Positions 24,090-45,700 of a DNA stretch of 47,638 bases are shown here, one piece after another. The stretch's first letter is position 1. Every line of letters starts with the position of its first letter. The DNA is taken from the NCBI GenBank assembly GCA_032358255.1, contig JAULBX010025964.1, positions 1 through 47,638 on the forward strand, read 5' to 3'. The notes under the pieces are model-generated. The model was not told the DNA's origin. It made no database searches and was given only the letters and a program-made list of their open reading frames with translations. This stretch comes from Heterotrichella gracilis. Lineage: Eukaryota > Sar > Xanthophyceae > Tribonematales > Xanthonemataceae. Position numbers and translations under genes: made by a program.

Positions 24090-25238
24090 GGGGCGCACCC
24101 GAGGGGAAGGGGGGTGGGATTGGTGATGGGTGGGCAAGCGGGGGGTGAGGGGGGCAGCACCATGGGAGGGGGGATTGCACAATGGATTTGATCGGCAGAG
24201 TGATAATGGAGGGGTGTTGGTTACGAGTTTTGGTGGATGCTGATTGGTCATGCTGACTACCTCCCGGATGTAGCAATGTATGCAATAGGAACGTTGGATA
24301 AAATACTCGGCACTGCCAGGTGAAGTAGAGCTGGGTTTCATTGATGAATGCAGATGGCAGTAGGACTGAAGGGAAACCATATGCTGGTCACAATGAGATA
24401 GTACTACCGAGTACGATTGGCTCAAAGAGTTACCGTATATCAGGACAATTTACGCATTTTATTATTACTACATATTTGAAACAATTTAATACTATTATGA
24501 TAATATATTATACTACTATAGAATAATTCAGTTATCTCACACATGTCGACATCTCTGAGACACCGATCAGACTTTGCGTGCAGCACTGGCGTAGGTGTGC
24601 ACCCTGGCAGGCGCCTACGCACCCGGGCCTGGCCCAGGCCGCTCTGTATTACTTAAATTTAACCGCATGCTGCATTGCACTCGGTCGCTGCCAGGCTGGC
24701 GACGCTGAGCGGTGTGTTACAGTACAGCCTGTCAGGCTGGCGACGACAAACTCAAGGCTTAGCTAATATTATTAAGCCAATGACGGCTTGGAACGCTTTT
24801 AATTTTGTTTCTCTGACAAAGTTTGTTCAAAGAAATTAGCGAACATCGTTTATTTGAAATGCATTTTGTGATACATTTTGAGGTGGATTATCATGAGTCG
24901 TGCCCTTTGGTTTCGGCCCCCGCCATGGGGCCTCATCAGTAAGCTTTGCATGTGGCGTGAACACACATGGCTGGCAGCTTAGACCAGGGCCCCCTTTTGG
25001 GAAAGCCACGTGGCCCGTCACCTGCGCCTGACTGTGTGGTTTCACCCCTCACCCAGTTTGCACTGAGCTGTAGCAGAGGGACAATGCCCCTGCCCCACCT
25101 GGGCCCGCACGCGGGACACCAGGCGGAGGTACCCTCACCAAAACAGCCAGGCGCAGGATCAGAATGGGTTGGGGGCACACGAGGAAACGTCAATATGGCA
25201 GTAGGGTGAATGTCGGTACAGGTATCAAGCATTCTTAC
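24090..25238. other. Intergenic region downstream of the ion channel
   Basis: Holds the 3' UTR of the channel gene. It becomes AT-rich at about 24440-24540 (several TATTA words). No frame with exon-like bias was seen. A short duplication (CAGGCTGGCGACG) occurs at about 24691 and 24732. Confidence 0.5.
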
Positions 25239-25303
25239 TGTGGCTGTGGCTGTGGCTGTGGCTGTGGCTGCGGCTGCGGCTGTGGCTGCGGCTGTGGCTG
25301 TGG
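25239..25303 (+). repeat. GGCTGT hexanucleotide microsatellite
   Basis: About eleven tandem TGTGGC/TGCGGC hexamers with T/C changes at one position, ending at TGTGGGTTC. It would encode Cys-Gly in one frame, but no gene model includes it. Confidence 0.9.
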
Positions 25304-25727
25304 GTTCTTCATAAACTTGGTGACGGCACTCACCTACGCAATCAAGTTACATTTAAATGCTTGATGTACAATAATAACCACTACTAGTTGCAGCAACACG
25401 TGTGCACCGCATGGTGGGACGTGCAGACAAAACCATGCTCAAACAAAAGTGCGCAACGAGATCAATGATATCCATTGCCATGGCAAGGATGGCAGAGTTG
25501 CGCAAAACGACAGCAGCAGGCAGCCAGGGATTTGATAATCCCCAGGCAGGGCGCACCTACTGAGCCTGATGCTCATAACGCCCTGTACCTCTGCTGAAAA
25601 GTGGGCCTGCAAGACACACGTTAGTACCAAACCCTGCGCAGCATCTACACAGGTTAGGAGGGAGGGGGTGGGGATGATGCAGCAACATTTTCCACACAGA
25701 TATGAGCAAAAGCAGTGCAAGACTTAC

Positions 25728-27274
25728 TCTTTCACCGTGGATGAGGTGGCTGCCGCCAGAGCTAGCCCTCCCAGCTAGCGCCAGGGGCGCACCCCACCCA
25801 CTGGAGGTGAAGGCCTGCGTGCAGAGTTGGCCCCCTGCCGCTGTGCCAGAAGCCCTCCCCTCCTTGCGTTGCACCCATCAAGGGTGTAACACACCGCTCT
25901 GCCCTCCTGGAACAGCAAGGAATAGTGGTAACGTGCATAACTGTGCAACTGGACAAGCTAACAGCTAGGTGCATTCCCGTGTCAGGAATGGCGGGACAAA
26001 GGGTGCCAAAACAGTGCAACACGAGCGCCCTTACAATGGTTGTCATGCCGGCACTGTCAGTCGTGGCCGATGCCAAAAGCCAACAATTGATGCAAACAAG
26101 CACTTAGAATATTATTCCAGCTCAAGCAATGGGAACGTACCGGGATGGAGGGCAGGGGCGGTGCCTGACGCCTCTTGCGAGGAACCATGGCTGCAGGAGC
26201 AGGAGTGCCTGTCTCCTGGGCAAGGACGTCCACCATCCTCCTGACCTGGTGAGGGGCCAGGGGAGTGACTCGTGTGACGAGGGATGGGGGCTCTGACTTG
26301 GCTGCCGCCCTGCCTCTGAAAGCACCACCAGCCTCATAGATGCTTTCGCTGTGAAGCGAGGGGTCAGGTCGTGGATGGCGATGAAGCCACTGGCCTGCCT
26401 CCTCGCTAGGGCCATGTCCACGTCCTGCGCAACACAAGACAGGTGTCACTCAACACCACTTGCATACAAATAAGCATTGAAAGGGGCTGGTTAGTCACAG
26501 TGTGATGCAGCAAACCAGTTGTTGAAACAGGAGCCGCTGCACAATACCCTGCACAAGGGTTAGCCAGGATGTGTGTTCATGACCTTGAGCATTGGCCAGT
26601 AACTGCCGACGTCTAGGTCTACTTTACGAGTGCAAACCAATCCTTGGTAGCTGCCACAACTAGACAAGGTAGTAGCAACCGCAACGGTGCAGGCTCTTGC
26701 TGGTTGCCATCGTGAGGTCAACCTCTGCAACTCCAAACGAGTGTGCACGGTCAACGGCAGCTTGCTGCACCAGAAACGGGATAAAAAAGGATGCATAATC
26801 CTATTTTAACCGATATTCGTGACGTGCAACTAATTCAGTGGCCGCTGCGCAGCAAGCAACCCGGTCCTGGCTAAACTCCCGCGAACCCGATCTGTGCATG
26901 CCACTGGAGGTTTGACCTGACACGGTGCAGATGGACTCCTGGAGGCAACGGCCGTCTGAGCAACAAGACATACTACATAGAAAAATGTAAATAGCAATTC
27001 CGCTCTCTTTCCTCCTCGGTGATTGCTGCAAGGCTTTGACCAGATGGAATGAAAGGATACAGGCAGCTCAGCGAGCATGGCACGGCTTTTCATCGTTCCT
27101 GCCGAACACGGACAACCGACTCACCAGCGCGCTTTTCAACCCGATGCTGGCCAGCAGGGGGGTCACGTCGCCGCGACGCTTCATGCACAGCCCTGTCTTG
27201 GTCCTGATGATGCCTGGGGCACCACCGCCAGTGGTGAAGGGGGGGCGGGAGGAGAGGGAGGAGAAGGGGGCCAT
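25728..27274 (-). other. Unresolved minus-strand gene-like region
   Basis: Three stretches look like exons but I could not join them. At 27213-27125, CAG acceptor and GTGAGT donor flank GIIRTKTGLCMKRRGDVTPL (continuing LASIGLKSAL). A stretch from about 26425 down to the donor GTACGT at 26141 has two overlapping open frames: one starts DVDMALARRQASGFIAIHDL, the other ends PHQVRRMVDVLAQETG and KRRQAPPLPSIP. At about 25850-25728 a frame ending SGGSHLIHGER precedes a GTAAGT donor. No domain is recognised. The stretch could be one gene, a decayed gene, or chance. Confidence 0.3.
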
Positions 27275-27542
27275 TGTTACGGAGTGTGAGTAGGTTAGCA
27301 TGAAAGCCAAAGCCAGTTGCAAGACTGTAGTGGTGATGTAAACAGCGAGACAACAAGCTGGCGAGCTGGTTGCAACCGCCAGTGTTTTGTAGGCTGGTTT
27401 GTTTCTCACCAATGCATGCAAACAAGGGGAGGAGGGGTACAGGGGGTGAAGCGGGGAGATCTCGCCCTAAGGTAGGGCAACCTGGAAGACCCTGCACAAA
27501 TTTGGTTAACCCTGTTTGGCTTTTCATCATTATTCTGCTATT

Positions 27543-27547
27543 TTACA
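27543..27547 (-). terminator. Candidate TGTAA polyadenylation signal for THIC
   Basis: TGTAA is the usual polyadenylation word in chlorophycean green algae. This copy on the minus strand lies about 400 bp after the THIC stop. Only transcript ends would confirm it. Confidence 0.25.
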
Positions 27548-27947
27548 ATTACTATTAAAAGGTGTTTGGGATAGAACTGGAAAGCCAGTTTGACCTGAGT
27601 CGTGTATTACAACTTTTCACCCTGACCCCCAGCGACAAGCAGGCTGAGCCCGAAGGCAGGGGGTTCAACCGCCCGCCAGGCAACGCAACCTGCCGACAGA
27701 CCAGGTCCAACTTGAACAGCCATATCATCTGTGACAATAAGAAAACCTTTCAAGCCCCCTCGCTAGGAACAGATAGTTCTGACTCGCGAGATTGCTGGGT
27801 CAAGGTAGTGCTGTCACGCTTGCGCATCCCATTCCTATTTTCTTTCTCCCATTTTCACTGGGGTGAAAGTTGAACCCAGTTTCAGACGCAATGCACACCA
27901 CATGCCGCCCCCAGTCAACTGGTCCACACTGCCCCCCTGGCTGCCGT

Positions 27948-35742
<7,795 letters not shown>

Positions 35743-36701
35743 GATGATGAGGGCGAGGTGAGATAAGATGGCTGAGAGCAATACCCGTGCACTTTGCACA
35801 AGGGGCGAGTCAGCGGCAATCTCTGGGTGGTAACGACAGCAGGAGTACTCATACAAGGTACTTTCTGTCCTTGGTAGGACAGCGAACGCCTCTTTAATAT
35901 TGCTGGTGCCAGCACCAACTTCTGAGAAAACATCCGACCTCAACCCTAGCCACGCCATCAAAACCCTTAAAACTGACTTTTGGATTGGCCCTGGTTTTGC
36001 GGTCAATGGAAGTCAAGTGCACTGCATCTACCAATGTGGCCACTTTGGCAACCTTTGCGCAACACCCAGTGAGGTCGCAGCGGTTGGTGCACCTGTTAAC
36101 ATGTGTTCAAAAATTGGCGCAACTACCACAGTTGATGGCGCTCTGTCAACCCTTTGTCACCATATCCTGCATCTACGTTCCCGCTAAAAGTACTAAATCT
36201 AACAACGTTCTGTCCAGACAAAATCCAGTGCATGCGAGCTGAGCTAACATATGCGTCTGCCAATGCGCAGACTGTGGTAGACTGTGGCGCGTTTGTGCCA
36301 AAATAGGAAGCCCAACATCAATGATTGAGGGCCATGGCCCCTACAATAAACCTTGTAACTAAAAGCGAAACACAGCTGAACCGACGCTAGCTAACAAAAG
36401 CATGAAACAGCTAGGAAAATTTGCAGACTAACCCCTGCAAGTTAACAACACCGCTGCCTGGACCTACAACTCTACTTCTAAAGCACACATGGCCCTACAA
36501 CTATAAGCAAGTACGTATTCACATGTTTTCCAGCTCATTAACACTACTAGGGATGCCTCACCCACTTTCAGAACCAGGTCTTGCCAGCCACTGCTAAAAT
36601 CAGTAGGTGCCAGATGGCTCCAGGTGCCATGTGCACCCTCGTCAACAGTAGTCCAGCGCTGCACCCACATGGCCCACACACACCCGGCATGTTGCTCCGC
36701 C
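35743..36701. other. Intergenic region, THIC promoter and pPLA-I 3' flank
   Basis: Under 1 kb between the THIC start and the pPLA-I stop, same strand. A long frame runs into THIC from 36006, but its sequence shows no targeting or domain features and is taken as 5' UTR/promoter. No RNA gene was recognised. Confidence 0.5.
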
Positions 36702-39700
36702 TCACCAGTCCTGGTCCGTGGTCCACCTGGCCACCTTCCCCTCCCGCATGTACCAGTAGCAGCAGCCACCAGCGGAGCCAGGCACTAGGGACTCGGCGGC
36801 GCGCAGGCTGGCGGCAGCGGTGTGGCCCTGGGGGTATGGGGGGAGGGTGGGTGGGGTGCACATGCTATTTTTTATCCTTAACATCAATTCACCGTGATTG
36901 CTCAATACAGTACCAAGTACCATGTGCTCAAACGGCCTTGGTGATTTGCCCCCCATGTCTGTCCCCCGTTTGTTTTGTCCCTCAACCCCAGCCAGGTCCC
37001 CTACCTGCAGCAGCCGAGGGTACAGTGCCTTGAAGAACATGAGCGCGTCCGCTGTAGCCGCCCACGGCTGCGGCGCCGGTGGGGGTGATGGGCACACCAC
37101 CCCCCTTGCCCTGCCCGCCAGCATGGCCGCCACCAGGTCCTTGGGGATAGCCACAGACGAAACCACCAGCACGCCTTCCAGGCAGGTGGACAGGTAGCGG
37201 CGCACCTGGGGGGAAGGGGGGATAGGATGAGGAGGGGAGGGGAGGGAAGGGGACGGACGCATATGTGTATGTGTGGGGAGGGGATACGTGCATTGGCGCG
37301 CCAATGGTGAGGTTGTGTGGCACATGAGCCGCGTGATGCATAGGAAGCACAGCCGCCACATGGCGCATCATACGCATGGAACACATAGATCACCAGGGCA
37401 TGGATACCATACACACCCTTGCGAAGCCCCCACCCACCCCACCCCTCACCAGCTGCGGCGTGAGCACCAGCCCCGCCTGCGTGCGCTGCAGCACCACCGA
37501 GGTCAGACGCGCCGCGCCCTGCCACTGCGTGCTTACACCCACAAGGGACACCCACACGCCGTCAACCTGGGCAGCGGGGAAGGGGCCAATCAGACTTCTT
37601 TGTAGGATCAGCGTGTGTGGGGAGCTAGGCGAGCAGTGGGGCAGGGTATGTTTGACACATGCCCCATATGTGACATGCGGGGAGGTGAGAGTGGGTACCA
37701 CGCCATTTCCCCAGCCATGATCGCCCAATACTTGCACTCATTTTACCACACTCCCTCAATGCAAATATTCGGTTTGCATCCCATCAACCAGGCGCCTGGT
37801 TCTGAATGGTGGCAAAACACGCGCAGTACACACGCAGAATAATATAGGGAAAAAGTGGGTGAACTCCCCATCGATTATCGTCACACGTGTGCCCCAAGAT
37901 GTGGTACAGCTACCAGCTACATTGTGCAACATTGCAGCCTGCAATGTTTGGCGCATGTGCTTTTCCTGAAGGGCAGCCCCTACTGAGTTGAGCGGCATAG
38001 GCACAGTAGGATAAGGCCCTATGCAAGGGTTGTGCCTCACCTGCCACGAGTGCTGCCCTGCTGCCGCCAGCTGCGCCAGGGAGGTGGGGGTTGGAGTGGG
38101 GGACAAGGAGGAGGCAGAGCCGGAGGTGGATGTGGCGTCACCCGCCTCGCGCACCAACTGTTCAAGTAACTGGCTGGCCTGATCACCTGAAAGAAGGGGG
38201 ACACATGTACATTCATAGTGTGGGCCAAGGGATGCAGCAAGGTGCATGTGGGCATCCTGCAATAGCCATGTTGCTTGAGAAACGCATGAGGGATTTCATG
38301 GCAAATGTGCAGACACATCATAGCACTCCATCGCCCAGGATACATATAAACAACCGATGTGCAGCAAACACATAGAGCAATATTTTCCGCATATAATAAA
38401 AAATCCCAACGTACTTCCAGTACACAAAGCCAAGCCAAGTACAGTAGTTACTCCATTGCACTGTAATTACAACAGCAGGCATGCTGGCACCCGCTCTGCA
38501 ACAGCGGCATGCCAGCACAGCGCCGGTCCCCCCTCCCCTCCCACTCACTTGGCTCCACCAGCGCCTCAGTCGCATGCCGCCACCTCAGCACCAGCCCCTG
38601 CGCGTGCGGGTGCAGCGCCAGGTGGAGCACTCCCACGTCATCCGAGTGGCGCTCAAGCGCACGCAGCAGGGAGGCGAGCTCAGGAGGGGGCGCGTCGGGG
38701 GGGGTGGAAGGGGCGGCGGAGGGGGCAGCGGATGCGTCTGCAGCGGGGATTTTGAGTGTGGTGGGTGGGCACTGGTTGCTGCAGTTGCAACATGCTGGCA
38801 AGTTGCAGTGCAGTGTCATCTCATCAAGGGCAGTGTTAGGTTTTAGTTTTTACGGTCACCCCAGCTGCAGGTCCATATGGTACCCATGGCTGTACCCTGG
38901 TGCAAGCACACACATTGTAACACAACGGCTCATGCCCCAGGGTTGTAAGCACACTGTAACCTCCACCCTCTCACCCACACCCACCTGTAAGCACCACGCT
39001 GCTGCGCCTCGATCTGCCCGTACCCCCCGCAGTAACGTGGCGCGCGTGCGCCCCCGCCAGGTCAGCGGCACCCACACATGCCGCCAGCCTGGACGTGAGG
39101 CGCGCCACCGCCTCCACATGGGTCTCGTCGCCTGGGCGGGCGCAGTGCGCAACCAGAACCGAGCGCTGGGAGCCTGGGGGTGTGGGATGGGGGTTTAGGG
39201 TGTGGTTGGGGTAGCGTGGTGGTGGTGGAACATGGTTGCTAGAAGGGGGGGGGCAGCACTTGCACAAGTGCGGCAGGAAACAAGGGGCAGGTATGCGTTG
39301 CAGCCGCATGACACCACCTATGCAGCCCATTGCCACTTATCAAATCCGTGCCACAGGAAGAATTTGGCATGGACAGCGGGATCATAGCAGAGTCACATTC
39401 TCCTTCCCCTGCCATCGACAAAACCTCACATCCATGCCTCCCCATGACCCCCAATTCCCTGCCCCCCTTGCCCCCCACCCCCCACCACGCACCCAGCCTG
39501 CCCGACACCGATGCTTGTGGCGCCAGCCCCTCCCCTGCTCCCCGCCCCCGCACCAGCGCTTTGGCCGCCGCGTCAAATGCCTGATCCTGGTCAGCGATGT
39601 ACTCGTCAGCGGCGGCCTCCAGCTCAGCCCAGCATAGAGGGTCGACCTCGTCTAGCTCCATGCCGCAGCGGGGGTCAATGGGGTTGAACCTGCATGCCAA

Positions 39701-42700
39701 GAAGGCAATTTGGAACTGTTGGATTACTGCGAATTTCAAGAGCTGTAGAAGCGTCTGTCAGTGGAGATGCCTCCTGTGTTTTGCCATGTGTACAACCGCT
39801 TGGATCTCTTCCCCCTCACCTACCATATCACCACACACTCCGAATTTGCCCCCATCACCCTCATTCTACATCAATGCATCCGGCCCCCATAAACCCCCCC
39901 GCCCCACCTGAAGTACTGCACCCCTGGCACCAGCGGCAGCACCGTTGCCAGCGCCTCGTCAGCTCGCTCCACGTTGCACGCGCTCTCAACCAGCACGCTG
40001 CCGGTGTCAATGTAGGAGGACATGGACTTTTCTCGACGGCTGCGGGGCAGGCTGCCGCATCCCAGGGAGACAACCAGCTCCAGGGGGGTGTCGGGCCAAA
40101 TCAGGCGGGCTTCCTGGGATAACATTGTTTGAAAGCAGTGTCAAATAACGGGCACATTCCCCATAATTTCTTAGTCAAAATATTGATAGAGCTTCCTGAA
40201 GAAGCAGCCAACACTTTACATTAGTACCACACAGTACAAACAATCAACGGTCATTGTGACTACTTTCCTGAGAGTGCTGTATCAAACAGTAGGAGCGAGA
40301 GCATGAAGAATACAATACTCAGGGCAATATCAGGCAAACCAACTACAGACCAAGCACAGTGATCGCATTCTAACGCTGGTCTGTCACCAATCGCCATCCT
40401 CTGTAACTCCCAAGGTAAGATCTCCCCCTGCTTGTTGGTCACACCTCCATCCCTCACCCCACCACCGTACCTGCACCGCCTGCATGGCTGGGTTGTTTGC
40501 AGTGGCCGCACCGTCCTGGAACCGGTCAGGGGGGCAGTAGAAGTCGTCGAGGTAGTAGGGCGCAGCAGAGGTTGCGCGCACCGCCTGCCACACAGCATGG
40601 CGGCTGCTGCCGGGGGAGGAGTGGATCTGGAGGGGTGGGGAGGGGGGGAGTGGGGGGTTGAGAGTGGGGATGAAAGTACAAGGGGTAGGGTTTCCGGTAC
40701 CATCACTACCAACGCAACCACAGCATCCTCAATTGAAATAGGAGGAAATAACATCTTGTCCAACAAATATACAAGTAGAGATTGACACATGTTTCAATTT
40801 AATAAGGGCAATTAATTAGTTGCCTGGTAAATTCTACAGCTGTAGGGTTTCTCTAGGGCAGCACGCTCACCTGCTTAGCCAGCTTCTCAGACGCAAGGGG
40901 GTGCTCATAGTTCCTGAACACAAAGGGAGTGGCGGGCGTCTCACTGGCAAGGGTTGCCACCACCATGCACTTGGGACCACCGAATGCCGCGGTGTCAATG
41001 AGGCAGTCCCCCACGTATCTCGGGTCGTGGCGGTAGTCGCAGTACTGCTGCAGCAGCGTCTCAAACAGGGTGGCGTCGTGCTTGGCGCCGTACACAGCCA
41101 CGCGCATGGACTGCTGGCTGCTGCGGTACACCCTGCGCAAGGGTTTTGGGGGAGCCGGTGGTTAGGGTAGTGGCTAGGGTGTGGTCATGGACTGCTGGCT
41201 GCTGCGGTACACCCTGCGCAAGGGTTTTGGGGGAGGAGGTGGTTAGGGTGTGTGCATGGACTGCTGGCTGCAATGGTACACCCTACACAAGGGTTTTAAG
41301 GAGTCGGTGGTTAGGGTGTGGCGAGGGTGTGGTCATGGCATGACCTGAGCGACTTTGAGCAAATACTACACGCAGCATATCGCATCACAGGGAGATGTGA
41401 GTTGTTTAATTACCTATCTTATGTATATACTTCCCCCAGAAACATCTCATCAATATTCAGATATAATGTAAATTGATATAAATTTCCATCTGCTGTATCA
41501 ACCCCCCACCTATACAGCGACTCCCTCCAGCCCTCCTTCTCCTCCCGCCCCGCCTGCGCCGCCTGCCTGAACACGCGGCTGCCCAGGTTGCGGTAGATGC
41601 CCTCGCACCCGTCAAGGTCCATGCCGTTGATGGCGAGCGCGGTGGCAAGGAGGCCGCCTGCACAATGGGGTGGGGTGAGGGAGCAGGGTGAGGTGGGTAG
41701 AGAAGGAGAGGATGTGACAGAGGTGTTGACCAAGCAAGTGGGGTAAAGGTATGCTTGTAGCTGCTGGCGCACAAAGCCAGTCATATGGTGGGAATCTGTT
41801 GCCTTGCGGATGTCTTCCAATGCGCACTGCGTCCCAAACCCCATCATAGGGTTTCCCACCCTCACCTGTCGACGTGCCCGCAATGAGGTCAAACAGGTCG
41901 GCAATGCGCCTGCCAGTGCGCGCCTCTATCTGCCTCAGCAGCCGTATGGTTGCGATGCCCCGCATGCCACCGCCATCCATGGCCAGGATGCGCACCCCCC
42001 GACCCACAAGGGGGGGCTGGCACAGCGCCTCGCGTAGGAGGTCGTTCTCGCCTGAGAGGTGGAGCACAGGGCGTGAGTGGGGGCGAGAGCATGTGCAGCA
42101 TCTCAACAATCCCCATGTTGTGGCAATACGTAATGCACTATACTACAGTAGCAACGCAAATGAGCACATGCACACGCGGAAACACCAATCACATGCACAC
42201 GGCTACCCGTGCCTATCTCCATCGCCCACAGCCACCCCTCACCAGCACCACCAGACACCCACTGTCCACAGCACCCGTACCACCACCTTACCAGCACCAC
42301 CAGCACCAAAAACGCTGTGACACTGCCCACATGTCCCACACCCATCCACACACCCAGCACCCAGCACCACCAAGCGGTCTGTTTCCACAGCACCCACACC
42401 ACCACCCACCGAGAACCGCCAGTACCGTCTACGCTGTGGGATGCCCTCACCCCTCCTCTCCCCACCACCACTCACCCAGCACCGCCAGCACCCTCTGCGC
42501 CGTGCCCCTGACCACCGCCTTCACGCTGCAGTCGGGGGCGCTGGCCAGCCGCGTGACACGCTCCCTGAAGCCAGGCTGGCGCAGGAACAGGCGGCAGTTG
42601 GCGCGCGGGAAGCACAGGTTACCCACTGTGGTCAGCGCCTGCGCACGCACGTCGTCCACGCCGCTGCGCACCAGCTCAAGCAGGGCCTGGGGGAGATTAG

Positions 42701-45700
42701 GGGTTGTGTCAGGGCTTGGGGATTAGGGCTTAAAAGGGATGTAGGAGTAAAGTTTAACATTTACGTTTCGCTGCGTGTGCTTGTAGTCCACGCCGCTGCG
42801 CACACCGTCCATAAGGGCCTAGCAAGGCATGAGTTGGCCATAGGGTATCAAATTGGGATGGTAGGGTTTTAGTGTCTCGCGCGTTGTCCACGTCGCTGCG
42901 CACAAGCACAAGCAGGGATGGTTCAGTATGGGGTGTACAATTGGGTCTAGGGCGTTGGTTTAGGTTCTTTAGCGTTTGTAGCAAGCAATGGAAGACCTCA
43001 TCAGAGTGAGATTGCGTGTTCGATTCTGTCTGAATCAGATGTCTTGGGCAGTTTGCGCCGGAGCCCCTCTTCAGGGGCGGCTAGCCATGCTCCCACATTC
43101 ACATGATTTTCCACCACACCACTCTTCCCACCCACCTGCAGGAGCGGCGGCTGCGGTGCCTGGTCAGCGAAGGGCTGGTTGGAGGCGATGAGGTGCAGGC
43201 CCTCCAAGGGACTCAGGGAGGGCTGCGGGGACAGAGAACAGGGATCAGGAAACACGGGTGGGGATCGGTATGCCAAGAACAGTGAAACAGGTCCCTGCTT
43301 AACCACTAGCCAACGCCAGCGACACCCACACAACCCCAAGCAGCCACATAAAACCCTACACCCCAACAGCCACCTGGACCCTACACAAGGCTCACCCCAG
43401 CGCGATCCCACCTCCACCTTGATGGCATCCGTCCTCAAGAGCAGCTGCACACCAGCCAGCGCCACCAACCCTGCCTTAGTCAGCAGCCTGGCGCCACATG
43501 GTGTCTTTACTACTGCAACCACCCTCCACCACCACCATCCTCCCATGCACCTTGAACGCGTTCATCCTCAGCAGCTGCACTGCAACGTGTACACCAGCCA
43601 GCCCCACCACCCTCATCAAACACTTCCACCCCACCTTAACCACACCCGTTGTAACCCACCATCATAACAAAACCCTGCACCCTACACCCTACACCCTAAA
43701 ACCCTAAACCCTACCTTGACCGCGTCGGTCCTCAGCATCTGCAGCGCGATGTCGTCGCTGCTGAGCGCCAGCGCCGCGATGACGCTGAGCCCCGCCAGCT
43801 GTGCGCGCATGCGGGGTGCGCGCATCAGCGTGAGCATGGCGCTGACGATGTCCGAGGACACAAGCAGCTGCGCAATGAGGGCGCTGGAGCGGCCGATGAG
43901 GCCTGCGCAAAGGGGGTGGGGGCAACTAAGAGGAGAAGGTTTGCCTGTGCGGGACTGGGGCAGAAGCAGGACGCGCGGATTTGCCTTGAAGGAGGCACAG
44001 AGCCTTACCCAGGATGGCCACAATGCACAAACAAGTTTTGATCCATGGCTTGCCTCCCAATTTACCCAATGCTGTTCACGCCTGCTCCAGCACCGTCTCC
44101 AATAATCCCATGTACATGTACAACCACACCCTAACCCAGGGTCTCCCCCTCCCCGTACCCAGTGTTGCGCATGCCTGCTCCAGCACCGTCTCGTTCTCCG
44201 ACAGCGCCATGAGTATGAGCTGCTGGGGGGCACCAGGCTCTCGGCAGATGAGGTCGCAGCTGGAGGGGTCCTCGGCAATGCGGCCTGAAAAGAGGGGGGA
44301 GGGGGAGGGGTATTTGTCACCAGTGGCAGCTGGAGGGGTCCTCGGCAATGCGGCCTGAAAAGAGGGGGGGGGGGAGAGGGGTATTTGTCACCAGTGGCAG
44401 CTGGAGGGGTCCTCGGCAATGCGGTCTGAAAAGAGGGGGGGGGGGAGAGGGGTATTTGTCACCAGTGGCAGCTGGAGGGGCCACGGCAATGGGGCCTGGA
44501 GGAGAGCGGGCGTGGGGGTAAAGATGCATAGAGGGAATATGTTGAATATTTCATTCACTGTTCAAGTCCACCCCATGTCCTCATACACCCAGCCTATAAG
44601 TGAATATCACATGAATGTCATGCCATGCCATACCATACCGCACTGCACTGCCATTTAATGCCGCCCTACACCCTATGCACCCCTGCCACCGCATCCCTGC
44701 CCCCCACCACCCCTGCCACGCACGTATCGTCCCCGCCAGCAGCGGGTGCTGCCCCGCGCTGCGCTTGAAAATGAGGCCAAAGAAGTGCTGCATCTTGTCC
44801 TTCTTCATGGCTGGGCCCGCCTCCACCTCCCACTTGGTGAGGTCGGGATCAGCGGTCACGCGCACGTTGGCCAGGCTCAGGTGGCGAAGCTCCCTGGAAG
44901 GGTGGAGGAGGATGACATGTGGGGAATATGGGTAGGTAACACAAAGCATTCATGCATGCAGCTGCCCTATATGTGGTAGAGGTGATGCGGGTGGAGCGGG
45001 GTGTTGAGGTGTAGCATGCATCAGTTCCACCAACCACCCAGCAACAAAAGCTTCATACCATTCCTTGCAGGTTCTATGGGGCATTATGCTGGGCGTAAAC
45101 CCTCCCTTGCCGCTGCGCATGCATTTCCCAGCTCTGGCAAATTCTAGTGAAATTTCCCCATAGCGTGTAGTATCCCCCTGCATGATTTCAACCCCTGTCC
45201 CACCTGCATGGTTCCAACTCGGAAGGAACCCTAAACCCTAAACCCTAAACCCTAAACCCTAAACCCTAAACCCTGCATGGTCCCAACTCGGTAGGAACCC
45301 TAGCGGTTTAGGCAAGGGTAATAAGATATAATGATAGTTCTATTATTATCTTATTACCCTTGGTTTAGGATACTGCGAAAGGTAGGGATGCTCCCCATGC
45401 AAGGTGCCCTTGCATACATCTGTTTAAAGGCTAAAATTACTCAAGGGTGTTAGGGTAATACCCTCATCCACCTCACCTGCAGGGCCCCAGCTCTGGCAGG
45501 AACTCCAGCCGATTAGGGTGTAAGATTTAGGGTGTAGGGTACTACCCCGGTCCACCTCACCTGCATGGCCCCAGCTCCGGCAAAAACTCCAGCGGGTTGC
45601 CCGACAGCAGCAGCGCGCGCAGTGACGACAGCTGGCGCAGGTCCACTATGAGCGTGGAGAGTCGGTTGTCCTCCAGGTTCACCTCACGCAGGCAGCTCAG

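Noticed and set aside
25239-25303. Cys-Gly repeat protein
   Set aside because: The open frame is a by-product of the GGCTGT microsatellite, with no start, splice or domain support.
35743-36006. Extended N-terminus for THIC
   Set aside because: The open frame upstream of MMASAAALPF contains no targeting character, while the sequence from 35742 is a typical plastid transit peptide.
43415-43490. Extra exon in pPLA-I (ending LLLRTDAIK)
   Set aside because: Exon 5 joins exon 6 in phase without it, no in-phase acceptor precedes it, and it matches the end of exon 5 as a decayed copy.
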